A stretch of 5,678 bases of DNA from an uncultured Collinsella sp. (GTDB lineage Bacteria > Actinomycetota > Coriobacteriia > Coriobacteriales > Coriobacteriaceae): contig CAUCXP010000111.1 of assembly GCA_958446785.1 (NCBI GenBank), forward strand, positions 1 through 5,678. The letters run 5' to 3'. Positions 1 through 5,678 of this stretch are shown here, in pieces; positions within the stretch are counted from its first letter, which is position 1; every line of letters starts with the position of its first letter. The position numbers were made by a program, and so were the translations under genes. The notes below the pieces were generated by a model. The model was given only the letters and a program-made list of their open reading frames with translations. It ran no database searches and was not told the DNA's origin.

Positions 1-1936
1 AATGGGCCAGACGGACCAGCAGGCCGCTGTTGCTCTCGCCCTTGACGATAATGCCGTTGCTGGCGCTCTTGCCGCGCTTTTGCGGCTTGCGGTTGGAGCC
101 GCGGGCAGGCTGCTTAACAACTTCGGCGATTGCCTCGGCCTTGGTGATCTGTTCCTCGGGTTTGGGGTCCAAGATTTGCTCGACCTTATTGCCCACGGCA
201 CGTGGGGCGACTTTACCCGCACCAACGGCGGCAAACAGGTCCTCGAGCTGCTTGTAGTTAAACTGCTCCGCCACGGTATTGAGCGCACGCGTGGACCGCG
301 GCGTAGAGATGCCGTACCCGCGCTTGCGCAGGTCCTTGGCCAGTATATCGCGGCCAGCAGCAGCGTCATCGTCTTTGGTCGCGGCGGCGAAGTAACGGCG
401 GATCTTTGACTTGGCCGAAGGTGTCTTGACGATCTTGAGCCAATCGCGCGACGGCTTGGAGCTCTTGTTGGTCAGGATTTCAATGCGGTCGCCCGTCTTG
501 ATCTCGTGCGTGAGCGGGGCCACCGCACCGTTGATCTTAGCGCCGACGCAGTGGTTGCCCACCTCGGTGTGAACGGCGTAGGCAAAGTCGAGCGGCGTGG
601 AGCCGGCACGAAGCGCCATGACCTCGCCCTTGGGCGTAAAGACAAAGATCTCTTGATCGAAGAGGTCGACCTTCAACGAATGCAGGTATTCCTTGGCGTC
701 GGTGATCTCATCAGACGCAGCCCAATCGAGCGAATGTTTGAGCCAGTTAATCTGGTCGTCCAGACGCTGGGCATCATTGGTCTTAGACGCAGACGATCCG
801 CCCGACTTCTTGTACAGCCAGTGGGCGGCAATGCCGTACTCGGCCTGCTCATGCATCTCATAGGTTCGAATCTGAATCTCGAGCGGGCGGGCCGTGGGGC
901 CGATAACCGTCGTGTGAAGCGATTGGTAGTTATTGACCTTGGGCATGGCGATATAGTCTTTAAAGCGACCGGGCATGGGGTGCCATAGTGTGTGCACCGC
1001 GCCGAGCGTGGAGTAGCAATCGCGCACCGAATGCGTAATGACGCGCAGTGCCACCAGATCGTAGATCTCGGAGAACTCCTTGCCCTTGCGTTTCATCTTT
1101 TGGTAGATGGACCAATAGTGCTTGGAACGGCCGTTGATCTGGAAGCCCTCCAGGCCAATGCGGTTGAGCTCGTCGGTGAGCGTCTTGATGGTCTCGGCCA
1201 GATAGCGCTCGCGAACCTCGCGCGACTCGGCTACCATGCGCGCGATGCGCTGATAGGCATCGGGCTCCAAGTAGAAGAAGGACAGGTCCTCGAGCTCCCA
1301 CTTGATAGAGCTCATGCCCAGGCGGTCGGCCAGAGGCGCGTATACGTCCATGGTCTCGCGCGCCTTAAACAGACGGCGGTCCTCGCGCAGGGCGGCAAGC
1401 GTGCGCATGTTATGCAGGCGGTCGGCGAGCTTGACGATGATGACGCGAATGTCCTTGGACATGGCAAGGAACATCTTGCGCAGCGTGAGGGCCTGCTTCT
1501 CGTCCATGCTGTCTACTTCGATGTTGGTGAGCTTGGTCACGCCGTCGACGAGCTCGGCCACGGTTTCGCCAAACAGGCCGGAAACATCGGCAAGCGAGGT
1601 CTCGGTGTCCTCGACGGTATCGTGCAGCAGCGCGGCGCACACCACATCGCAGTCCATCTTGAGGTCGGCCAAAATGATGGCCACCTCGACGGGATGGTTG
1701 ATGTACATCTCACCCGAGCGGCGCTTTTGGTTGCAGTGCTTCTCGGCAGCAAAGCAATAGGCCTGCTCAACCTTAGAAAAGTCGTCCTCATTCATATATT
1801 TGAGGCACAGGCGCTCCAGCTTGTCATAGCTGTCCGCCATAATCTCGGGCGGCAGCTCATCGGCATGCTTATAGTGCTCCATCTCCGAGAACGGCTGGAG
1901 GGTGGAATCATGGGCGGTACGGGCTGCGGCATCCAT
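1..1936 (-). CDS. rel: Bifunctional (p)ppGpp synthetase/hydrolase Rel (RelA/SpoT family), C-terminus beyond window
   Basis: This cytosolic stringent-response enzyme transfers pyrophosphate from ATP to GDP or GTP to make (p)ppGpp, and also hydrolyses it. The 645 visible residues give the usual domain order. The HD hydrolase domain (about 55-205) has H81, the HDTVED stretch at 105-110 and LADRLHN at 170-176, so its metal ligands appear intact. The synthetase domain (about 255-375) has GRSKHYWSIYQKM at 269-281, EIYDLVALRV at 290-299, RFKDYIAMPK at 324-333, YQSLHT at 337-342 and EIQIRT at 353-358. The RFKD signature is the RXKD type of bifunctional enzymes, not the EXDD type of monofunctional RelA. 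A TGS domain spans about 429-490, followed by a helical region and a basic linker (about 590-627). The window ends just where the family's Cys-containing zinc-finger/RIS and ACT domains should begin. The ATG at 1936 is the first possible start: the in-frame TAG 18 bases upstream is the recJ stop. The N-terminus is some 28 residues longer than in streptococcal Rel. Confidence 0.97.
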   Translation of the reverse strand, partial: MDAAARTAHDSTLQPFSEMEHYKHADELPPEIMADSYDKLERLCLKYMNEDDFSKVEQAYCFAAEKHCNQKRRSGEMYINHPVEVAIILADLKMDCDVVCAALLHDTVEDTETSLADVSGLFGETVAELVDGVTKLTNIEVDSMDEKQALTLRKMFLAMSKDIRVIIVKLADRLHNMRTLAALREDRRLFKARETMDVYAPLADRLGMSSIKWELEDLSFFYLEPDAYQRIARMVAESREVRERYLAETIKTLTDELNRIGLEGFQINGRSKHYWSIYQKMKRKGKEFSEIYDLVALRVITHSVRDCYSTLGAVHTLWHPMPGRFKDYIAMPKVNNYQSLHTTVIGPTARPLEIQIRTYEMHEQAEYGIAAHWLYKKSGGSSASKTNDAQRLDDQINWLKHSLDWAASDEITDAKEYLHSLKVDLFDQEIFVFTPKGEVMALRAGSTPLDFAYAVHTEVGNHCVGAKINGAVAPLTHEIKTGDRIEILTNKSSKPSRDWLKIVKTPSAKSKIRRYFAAATKDDDAAAGRDILAKDLRKRGYGISTPRSTRALNTVAEQFNYKQLEDLFAAVGAGKVAPRAVGNKVEQILDPKPEEQITKAEAIAEVVKQPARGSNRKPQKRGKSASNGIIVKGESNSGLLVRLAH

Positions 1937-1941
1937 CGAGG

Positions 1942-1948
1942 TCCCCTT
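1942..1948 (-). promoter_or_regulatory. Ribosome binding site of rel
   Basis: AAGGGGA on the minus strand lies 5 bases before the rel ATG and differs from AAGGAGG-type sites by a G-for-A change. It sits entirely in the 15-base gap after the recJ stop codon. Ribosomes ending recJ would therefore stop almost on top of it, which suggests translational coupling. Confidence 0.7.
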
Positions 1949-1951
1949 CCC

Positions 1952-4900
1952 CTAGGCCCGCGGTACGATCGGGCGGTTAACTTTGGCTAGCATATCAGAA
2001 GCGCACGAATCGAGCGCCCAGCTCCGGAAAGCCGAGAACTCCATGCGCGAGCGCAAGCCCTCCAAATAGCGAATTGACCTGCTCAATTGCACACGGCCGG
2101 GGTTTTCGGCCATCGCGATACGACGCGTATCGTCAAACCCCGTAACGCGGCAGAAACCGAGTTCTTCGAAGATTCCCAGGCCGCTTGCCACTGAGCGCTC
2201 ATCGACCGGCGTGCGCGCGTCGATTGCAAGGCACATCTGCGCAATGTCGATATCGCTTGCGCAGAATGAATCGTCCCCCGTCTTGCCACGGTTGGAGCGC
2301 CACATGGTCTGCAGCGCTCGATAGAGCGTGACAAGCTCATCACGCTCGGGCGCGTAACAATCGAGCAGGCGCTCATTAATACGAGCGTCACGCGACGAAT
2401 AGAGCAGGTGAATCACAGCGGGCTGTCCATCGCGGCCGGCACGGCCACTCATCTGGTTAAACGCAATCGCGCCAAACGGCATGTGGTAGAGCACGACATG
2501 ACGGATATCGGGCAAGTTGACGCCCTCACCGAAAGCCGAAGTTGAAACGATGCAGCTGAGACTTCCGTCTCTAAAGGCTTCCTCGACACGGCGGCGATCG
2601 GAGCGCGCAAGCCCGGCGTTATAGAACGCGATATGGGTCGCACAGTCGGGCACGCGTTTGCGCAACGTCTTGGCAAGTGCCACGGACTGGTCGCGCGAGT
2701 TCACGTAGATAACGGTCTTCTCCCCCGTCGCCACGATCGACACCAGGCGATTTTCGCGGCTCGCAAGGTCACGGTCGTCCTCGAGTTGCAGGTTCTCGCG
2801 AACGGTCTCGTCGACCACCGTCCTGGTAATCGGCAATACACGAGCAAGCTCCGCCACGACCGGGGCCGTCGCGGTAGCCGTTGCCGCCATGACAACGGGG
2901 TCGCCCAGGGCTTTGAGAATATCGGGCATGTCGAGGTATGCGCTCCGGTCGCCGCCTTTGGCAAGACCGGCATGGTGCGCCTCATCGATAACGACAAAGC
3001 CAATACGTCCAGAACGTGCAAAGCGATCGCGATGGATAGACAGGAACTCCGGCGTCGTGAGCACGATGCCGGTGCGGCCCGAAGCCAAGCCGGCAAACAC
3101 GTCATCGCGCGCTGCTTCCACGGTCTCGCCGGTCAATACGCCCACGCCAATGCCGAGCGCGGCCATCGTCGAGGAAAGGTGATAGGCCTGGTCGGCAACG
3201 AGTGCGCGCAGCGGATAGACAAAAATGCTCGCGCGCCCGCGAAGAACCGCCTCGCGTGCGGCATGTACATGGAAAATCAGAGACTTGCCGCGACCCGTTC
3301 CCATAACGGCCAAGACGCTGCGGTGGTCGGCCAGGGCGTCGAGTGCCTCGACCTGCGCGCGATGTGGCTGGTTCGAGCCGATAAAGCTATGGATAAGCGA
3401 GCGCGTCAGCTCGGTATAGGAAAGCTGGGCGAGCGTCTCGCGCTTACGCGACTCCAGGCGCAGGCCGGAATCCGCCGGCTGCACGCCGCGGCGAAGCTCA
3501 CATGTCGGATCGTCGATACTGGGCGCCGTGGTATCACGCACCAAGACATCTTTAATCATGAGCTTGGGCTTCACACGTCCCTGCCAATGCTCGGCCACGG
3601 CCTCGAACACCAAGTCGACGGCACTGTCGCAATTGATGAGCCTATCGATCTGCGGCACGCGGAACATGATGGCCGGCACACTCGCAGCGCCATCGGTCGC
3701 CACAAAGCGCATGTGCTCGCCGGTTTTGCCCACCACGGCGCGATCGCACATCGTCACGCCCTCGGCGGCCAGAAGCGGCACCTTATTGCCCTGGCCAAAC
3801 GGCTCAAGACGAGAAATCTGCTCGATAGTCTCGATATTTAGCTCGGAGAGGTCAACGGTGGCGGCAACCTCGTCAGTGTCCTCAAAGTCATCGGCGGGAA
3901 GCTCCGATAGCACGGCCGAAAGGCGACGGCGGAACTCATCGAGCTTGGATGTCTCGATGGTCACACCTACCGCACCGGCATGCCCGCCGCGACGAATCAA
4001 CAGGTCGGAGCAACGCTCGACGGCATCGAACAAGTTGACTTTGCCCACCGAGCGGCCCGATCCGCGTGCAACGCCGTCCTCGATCGAGAAGAGCAGCGCC
4101 GGCACGTGGTAGCGATTGGTCAGGCGGCTCGCCACGATGCCCTTGACGCCCTCGTGCCAGCCCTCGCCGCCCACGACGATTGCGCGCCCGCCGTCATAAG
4201 TCTCCTCGACCTTCGCCATGGCATCGCGCGTAAGCTCGGCCTCGATCTCGCGGCGTTGGCGATTGATTTCCTCGAGCTCGGCTGCCAGTGCACTTGCTTC
4301 AATAGGATCACGGGCAAGCAGCAGGTCAAGCGCCAGCTTGGGATCAGCCATGCGGCCGGCAGCGTTCAGACGAGGGATGAGTGAAAACGACAGGCCGTCG
4401 GCCGTAATGGTAGAAAGGTCGGCCTTGGCAAGTGCGGCAAGCGCGATATAGCCGGGACGGGCCGTCACGCGCATCTGCTGGATGCCCTCGGCGACCAGTG
4501 CGCGATTCTCGGGCGTGAGCGGCATCATGTCGGACACGGTGCCCAGCGCCGCGACCTCTATCAGCGAACGCCAATACGACGGCTTGCCCAAACGCTCTCC
4601 CAGAACCTGCACCAGCTTAAGCGCCACGCCGGCACCGGCAAGCTCGCGCGAGGGACCCTCGTCCTCGAGCTTGGGGTCGGTCAGGGGCACGCCCTGCGGC
4701 ACCTGGTCGGACGGCTCGTGATGGTCCGTGACCACCAAATCGATCCCTAGGCTCTCCAGATAGGAGACCTCTTCCTTGGCAGCAATACCGTTATCGACGG
4801 TCACAATCAGGTTGGGTTGGGCGAGCTCGTTGACGCGGTCGAGCGCCGCACGCGACAGGCCGTAGCCCTCGTCAAAGCGATGCGGGATAAACGGCGTGAC

Positions 4901-5239
4901 GTTGGCGCCAAACGAACGTAGCGCCTCGGTCAACAGACAAGTCGACGTAATGCCGTCGACGTCAAAATCGCCAAAGACGGCGATGCGCTCGTGGCTGCGA
5001 ATAGCACGCTCAACGCGGTCGGCGACGACCGCCATGCCCGGAATAACGAGCGGGTCCGCCCAGTCGCGATCGAGCGAAGGCGTCAAAAACAGCTGGCCTT
5101 CTTCGATGGATGTAATGCCGTGCGCAACCATAATGCGCGCCACCAACCCGGGTATGCCCAGGCCAGCCGAAAGTTCCTTTTCGAGCTCGGGGTTTTGCCG
5201 AGCGACCGCCCAGCGATGCATCGTCTTAAGCGATGACAT
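1952..5239 (-). CDS. recJ: RecJ single-strand-DNA exonuclease fused to a RecQ-like DEAH helicase
   Basis: The 1095-residue protein combines two DNA-repair enzymes. Residues 1 to about 570 are RecJ, a 5'-3' single-strand DNA exonuclease. Its DHH motifs are DFDVDG (91-96), VDNG (148-151), DHHE (172-175), the Asp in GTVSDMMPL (D237) and RLNAAGRM (290-297). Its DHHA1 part has GEGWHEG (358-364) and GGHA (418-421). An OB-like region with LEPFGQGN follows at about 478-485. After a short linker comes a superfamily 2 helicase (about 610-945): Walker A GTGRGKS (647-653), YPLRALVADQ (675-684), TTPEFL (728-733), DEAH (752-755), ATATAT (about 786-791), STSAFGEGVNLPD (899-911) and QMSGRAGRDG (929-938). The last 150 residues match nothing I can name, and the four-Cys RecQ zinc motif is not evident. 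RecJ alone is usually about 560-790 residues. The chosen ATG at 5239 has GGGGGTG 7 bases upstream. A GTG at 5284 (15 residues longer) and an ATG at 5221 (6 shorter) are alternatives. The gene is probably cotranscribed with rel. Confidence 0.95.
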   Translation of the reverse strand: MSSLKTMHRWAVARQNPELEKELSAGLGIPGLVARIMVAHGITSIEEGQLFLTPSLDRDWADPLVIPGMAVVADRVERAIRSHERIAVFGDFDVDGITSTCLLTEALRSFGANVTPFIPHRFDEGYGLSRAALDRVNELAQPNLIVTVDNGIAAKEEVSYLESLGIDLVVTDHHEPSDQVPQGVPLTDPKLEDEGPSRELAGAGVALKLVQVLGERLGKPSYWRSLIEVAALGTVSDMMPLTPENRALVAEGIQQMRVTARPGYIALAALAKADLSTITADGLSFSLIPRLNAAGRMADPKLALDLLLARDPIEASALAAELEEINRQRREIEAELTRDAMAKVEETYDGGRAIVVGGEGWHEGVKGIVASRLTNRYHVPALLFSIEDGVARGSGRSVGKVNLFDAVERCSDLLIRRGGHAGAVGVTIETSKLDEFRRRLSAVLSELPADDFEDTDEVAATVDLSELNIETIEQISRLEPFGQGNKVPLLAAEGVTMCDRAVVGKTGEHMRFVATDGAASVPAIMFRVPQIDRLINCDSAVDLVFEAVAEHWQGRVKPKLMIKDVLVRDTTAPSIDDPTCELRRGVQPADSGLRLESRKRETLAQLSYTELTRSLIHSFIGSNQPHRAQVEALDALADHRSVLAVMGTGRGKSLIFHVHAAREAVLRGRASIFVYPLRALVADQAYHLSSTMAALGIGVGVLTGETVEAARDDVFAGLASGRTGIVLTTPEFLSIHRDRFARSGRIGFVVIDEAHHAGLAKGGDRSAYLDMPDILKALGDPVVMAATATATAPVVAELARVLPITRTVVDETVRENLQLEDDRDLASRENRLVSIVATGEKTVIYVNSRDQSVALAKTLRKRVPDCATHIAFYNAGLARSDRRRVEEAFRDGSLSCIVSTSAFGEGVNLPDIRHVVLYHMPFGAIAFNQMSGRAGRDGQPAVIHLLYSSRDARINERLLDCYAPERDELVTLYRALQTMWRSNRGKTGDDSFCASDIDIAQMCLAIDARTPVDERSVASGLGIFEELGFCRVTGFDDTRRIAMAENPGRVQLSRSIRYLEGLRSRMEFSAFRSWALDSCASDMLAKVNRPIVPRA

Positions 5240-5291
5240 AGGCGCCCACCCCCGATAGGGGCAGGTCGCCGCGATACCTCTCACGGTTCAT
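5226..5291 (-). CDS. Candidate 21-codon leader ORF overlapping the recJ start
   Basis: An ATG at 5291 opens a 21-codon frame beginning MNRERYRGDLPLSG and ending VIA before a TAA at 5228-5226. It lies in the recJ leader, about 50 bases after the predicted transcription start, and is preceded by AGAGGA at 9-base spacing. That is the most canonical Shine-Dalgarno in the leader. The frame differs from that of recJ, contains the recJ ribosome binding site, and ends 13 bases inside recJ, 4 bases before the alternative ATG at 5221. A ribosome translating it would end at the recJ start, so coupled initiation is possible. No run of one amino acid suggests attenuation. It could be a chance ORF, or the true N-terminus joined to recJ by a frameshift or sequencing error. 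I recognise no family. Confidence 0.3.
   Translation of the reverse strand: MNRERYRGDLPLSGVGAYVIA
5247..5253 (-). promoter_or_regulatory. Ribosome binding site deciding the recJ start
   Basis: GGGGGTG on the minus strand matches six of seven bases of GGAGGTG, the anti-Shine-Dalgarno complement, and lies 7 bases before the ATG at 5239. The upstream GTG at 5284 has no such site at normal spacing (its nearest, AGAGGA, is 16 bases away), and neither does the ATG at 5221. This is why 5239 is preferred. Confidence 0.55.
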
Positions 5292-5300
5292 AGCGATGAG

Positions 5301-5306
5301 TCCTCT
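5301..5306 (-). promoter_or_regulatory. Shine-Dalgarno of the candidate leader ORF
   Basis: AGAGGA on the minus strand is spaced 9 bases from the ATG at 5291. It is 16 bases from the GTG at 5284 and 61 from the preferred recJ ATG, so if it is functional it serves the small upstream frame. Confidence 0.4.
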
Positions 5307-5312
5307 GTGTAT

Positions 5313-5328
5313 GCCCGCTTCGGCAGGC
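5313..5328 (-). promoter_or_regulatory. Small hairpin in the recJ leader RNA
   Basis: In the minus-strand transcript GCCTGC and GCGGGC can pair (five Watson-Crick pairs and one G-T/U wobble) around a CGAA tetraloop. It lies between the predicted start site and the AGAGGA site, ending 6 bases before it. There is no U-tract, so it is not an intrinsic terminator. It might affect leader translation or RNA stability. Confidence 0.3.
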
Positions 5329-5353
5329 AGATCTGTTGAACGGATTTATTATA

Positions 5354-5366
5354 CCGTGCGGCACGG
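5354..5366. repeat. Palindrome CCGTGC-G-GCACGG in the promoter spacer
   Basis: A perfect 6-base inverted repeat with a one-base centre sits directly between the -35 and -10 elements of the recJ promoter. A repressor bound here would block RNA polymerase, so it is a candidate operator. No regulator is identified, and short dyads arise by chance in G+C-rich DNA. Confidence 0.4.
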
Positions 5367-5371
5367 ACGCA
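5361..5371. repeat. 11-base direct repeat GCACGGACGCA, copy 1
   Basis: The same 11 bases recur at 5443-5453, 82 bases away, on the same strand. This copy overlaps the recJ -35 and spacer; the other lies upstream of the transporter gene. Two exact copies within one short divergent region could mark a shared regulator site. Confidence 0.4.
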
Positions 5372-5379
5372 CAACGTCC
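5365..5379. repeat. Inverted repeat GGACG-CACAA-CGTCC over the -35
   Basis: Five-base arms surround a 5-base centre that overlaps the recJ -35 element, and the repeat abuts the palindrome in the promoter spacer. It is a second candidate protein-binding dyad, weaker than its neighbour because the arms are short. Confidence 0.3.
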
Positions 5380-5402
5380 AGCACGCCGCGGTTTCGATAA
5401 AC

Positions 5403-5420
5403 GAGGGCGGTAATACCCTC
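5403..5420. repeat. Inverted repeat GAGGG-N8-CCCTC
   Basis: Five-base arms flank CGGTAATA, whose GGTAATACC neighbourhood is itself nearly symmetric. The repeat overlaps the next dyad by three bases. It lies in the middle of the divergent region. It has no T-run, so it is not an intrinsic terminator; a binding site is possible. Confidence 0.3.
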
Positions 5421-5432
5421 GAAATATTCGAG
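5418..5432. repeat. Palindrome CTCGAA-ATA-TTCGAG
   Basis: A perfect 6-base inverted repeat with a 3-base A+T centre lies about 82 bases upstream of the transporter ATG and 44 bases upstream of the recJ -35. Its symmetry and A+T-rich core resemble a dimeric helix-turn-helix operator. The regulator is unknown. Confidence 0.4.
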
Positions 5433-5442
5433 CGTTTCTGAC

Positions 5443-5453
5443 GCACGGACGCA
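5443..5453. repeat. 11-base direct repeat GCACGGACGCA, copy 2
   Basis: Exact second copy of the repeat at 5361-5371, about 60 bases upstream of the transporter start codon. It runs into a weaker dyad, GACGC-ATGCGA-GCGTC at 5448-5463. Confidence 0.4.
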
Positions 5454-5494
5454 TGCGAGCGTCTAGCATATCCATTCAAAACGGATTCACGAGC

Positions 5495-5502
5495 AAAGGG
5501 AG
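5495..5502 (+). promoter_or_regulatory. Ribosome binding site of the transporter gene
   Basis: AAAGGGAG ends 12 bases before the ATG at 5515, somewhat further than ideal. No other purine-rich match lies closer, and no other ATG, GTG or TTG start is in frame between the upstream stop at 5464 and 5515. Confidence 0.5.
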
Positions 5503-5514
5503 TCGCAAGCGCAT

Positions 5515-5678
5515 ATGAAGCAATGGGTTGGACTGGGAAAGTTCCTCGCAGGGCATATGCAGATCATCGTTCCGATTTGCGTGGCGCTCGGCGTGCTCTT
5601 TCCCCAGCAGATCGGCGTGCTCAAGCCCATTGTTCCCGCCCTCTTCGCCTTTATGACGTTCCAAGGCGCGCTCAGTAA
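5515..5678 (+). CDS. Putative bile acid:sodium symporter (BASS/SBF) family transporter, N-terminal part
   Basis: The first 54 codons of a membrane protein are visible before the window ends. A short cytosol-like start (MKQWVGLGKFLAGH) is followed by a hydrophobic segment (about residues 15-30, MQIIVPICVALGVLF) and, after a PQQ turn, a second one (about 33-54, with IVPALFAFMTFQGALS). Two closely spaced helices with a Pro-rich approach and a final F-x-G-L-like turn resemble the start of the BASS/SBF fold, whose members import organic anions such as bile acids or keto acids with sodium. The substrate cannot be told from this fragment. The gene is divergent from recJ-rel. Another polytopic transporter family remains possible. 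Confidence 0.6.
   Translation, partial: MKQWVGLGKFLAGHMQIIVPICVALGVLFPQQIGVLKPIVPALFAFMTFQGALS

Larger units (their letters stand above)
5348..5374 (-). promoter_or_regulatory. Sigma-70-type promoter for recJ-rel
   Basis: On the minus strand a perfect TATAAT (5353-5348) is preceded by TTGTGC (5374-5369) at a short 15-base spacing. Shifting the -35 by one base gives GTTGTG at 16. The predicted transcription start is near 5341, giving a leader of about 100 bases to the recJ ATG. The weak -35 or short spacing suggests either dependence on an activator or a promoter driven mainly by its -10. It is the only convincing promoter in the divergent region. Confidence 0.65.
5292..5514. other. Divergent intergenic region between recJ-rel and the transporter gene
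   Basis: This 223-base stretch separates the leader ORF start on the minus strand from the transporter ATG on the plus strand. It carries the recJ promoter, a leader hairpin and a cluster of dyads and direct repeats between 5354 and 5463. Plus-strand TAGCAT (5464-5469) is a possible -10 for the transporter but has no -35 at acceptable spacing. I find no convincing RNA gene or terminator here. Confidence 0.7.

Noticed and set aside
2..409. 135-codon plus-strand frame at the left edge
   Set aside because: It is antisense to the TGS and linker part of rel, which reads continuously to the window edge on the minus strand.
992..1990. 332-codon plus-strand open frame
   Set aside because: It lies antisense to rel, whose conserved HD and synthetase motifs fit the minus strand. 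Its translation resembles no family and reflects G+C-rich codon bias.
2633..3841. 402-codon plus-strand open frame
   Set aside because: It is antisense to the RecJ-helicase gene, across motifs such as Walker A and DEAH. Low-complexity His/Arg-rich translation marks it as a shadow.
5282..5284. GTG start for recJ, adding 15 residues
   Set aside because: It has no ribosome binding site at normal spacing, and the extra residues (MRGIAATCPYRGWAP) do not resemble a RecJ N-terminus.
5403..5432. Possible intrinsic terminator from the two adjacent hairpins
   Set aside because: Neither hairpin is followed by a T-run on either strand, and no gene ends into this region.
5437..5469. Plus-strand promoter TCTGAC / TAGCAT for the transporter
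   Set aside because: The spacing is 21 bases and both boxes are weak.
5281..5479. Two overlapping minus-strand frames of 63-64 codons upstream of recJ
   Set aside because: They run through the recJ promoter and its TATAAT and have no Shine-Dalgarno and no recognisable protein character. One ends in an ATGA overlap with the leader ATG, but a frame starting upstream of the promoter is unlikely to be real.
5476..5664. 62-codon minus-strand frame
   Set aside because: It is antisense to the transporter gene, whose plus-strand frame has hydrophobic segments and a ribosome binding site.

Overview
The window is about 60% G+C and comes from a bacterial chromosome. It holds three protein genes, two of them cut by the window edges. 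The high G+C, the gene order recJ next to rel, and an unusually long RecJ with a helicase fused to its C-terminus suggest a high-G+C Gram-positive bacterium. My best guess is class Coriobacteriia (Collinsella-like), but that rests on recognising protein style, not on a search.

Layout, left to right. Bases 1-1936 (minus strand) encode the first 645 residues of a bifunctional RelA/SpoT-type (p)ppGpp synthetase/hydrolase (Rel). Its C-terminal regulatory part lies beyond the left edge. Bases 1952-5239 (minus) encode a 1095-residue fusion of a RecJ single-strand DNA exonuclease with a RecQ-like superfamily 2 DNA helicase. All the main catalytic motifs are visible in both halves. Bases 5240-5514 hold the recJ leader and a divergent intergenic region. 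This region has a minus-strand promoter with a perfect TATAAT, a candidate 21-codon leader ORF with its own Shine-Dalgarno sequence, and several short dyad and direct repeats. Bases 5515-5678 (plus) are the first 54 codons of a membrane protein resembling the bile acid:sodium symporter (BASS/SBF) family.

How the genes relate. recJ and rel read in the same direction with 15 bases between them, so they very probably share a transcript starting near 5341. This recalls the recJ-apt-relA order of Bacillus and relatives, with apt absent. The transcript would link DNA end resection and repair (RecJ plus helicase) with the stringent-response alarmone enzyme. The transporter is transcribed away from them and has no evident functional tie.

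The most interesting items are the RecJ-helicase fusion, which joins two enzymes that usually act as separate partners in RecF-type recombination, its unassigned C-terminal 150 residues, and the leader ORF that overlaps the recJ start. I saw no tRNA, rRNA, CRISPR array, insertion sequence or convincing intrinsic terminator.
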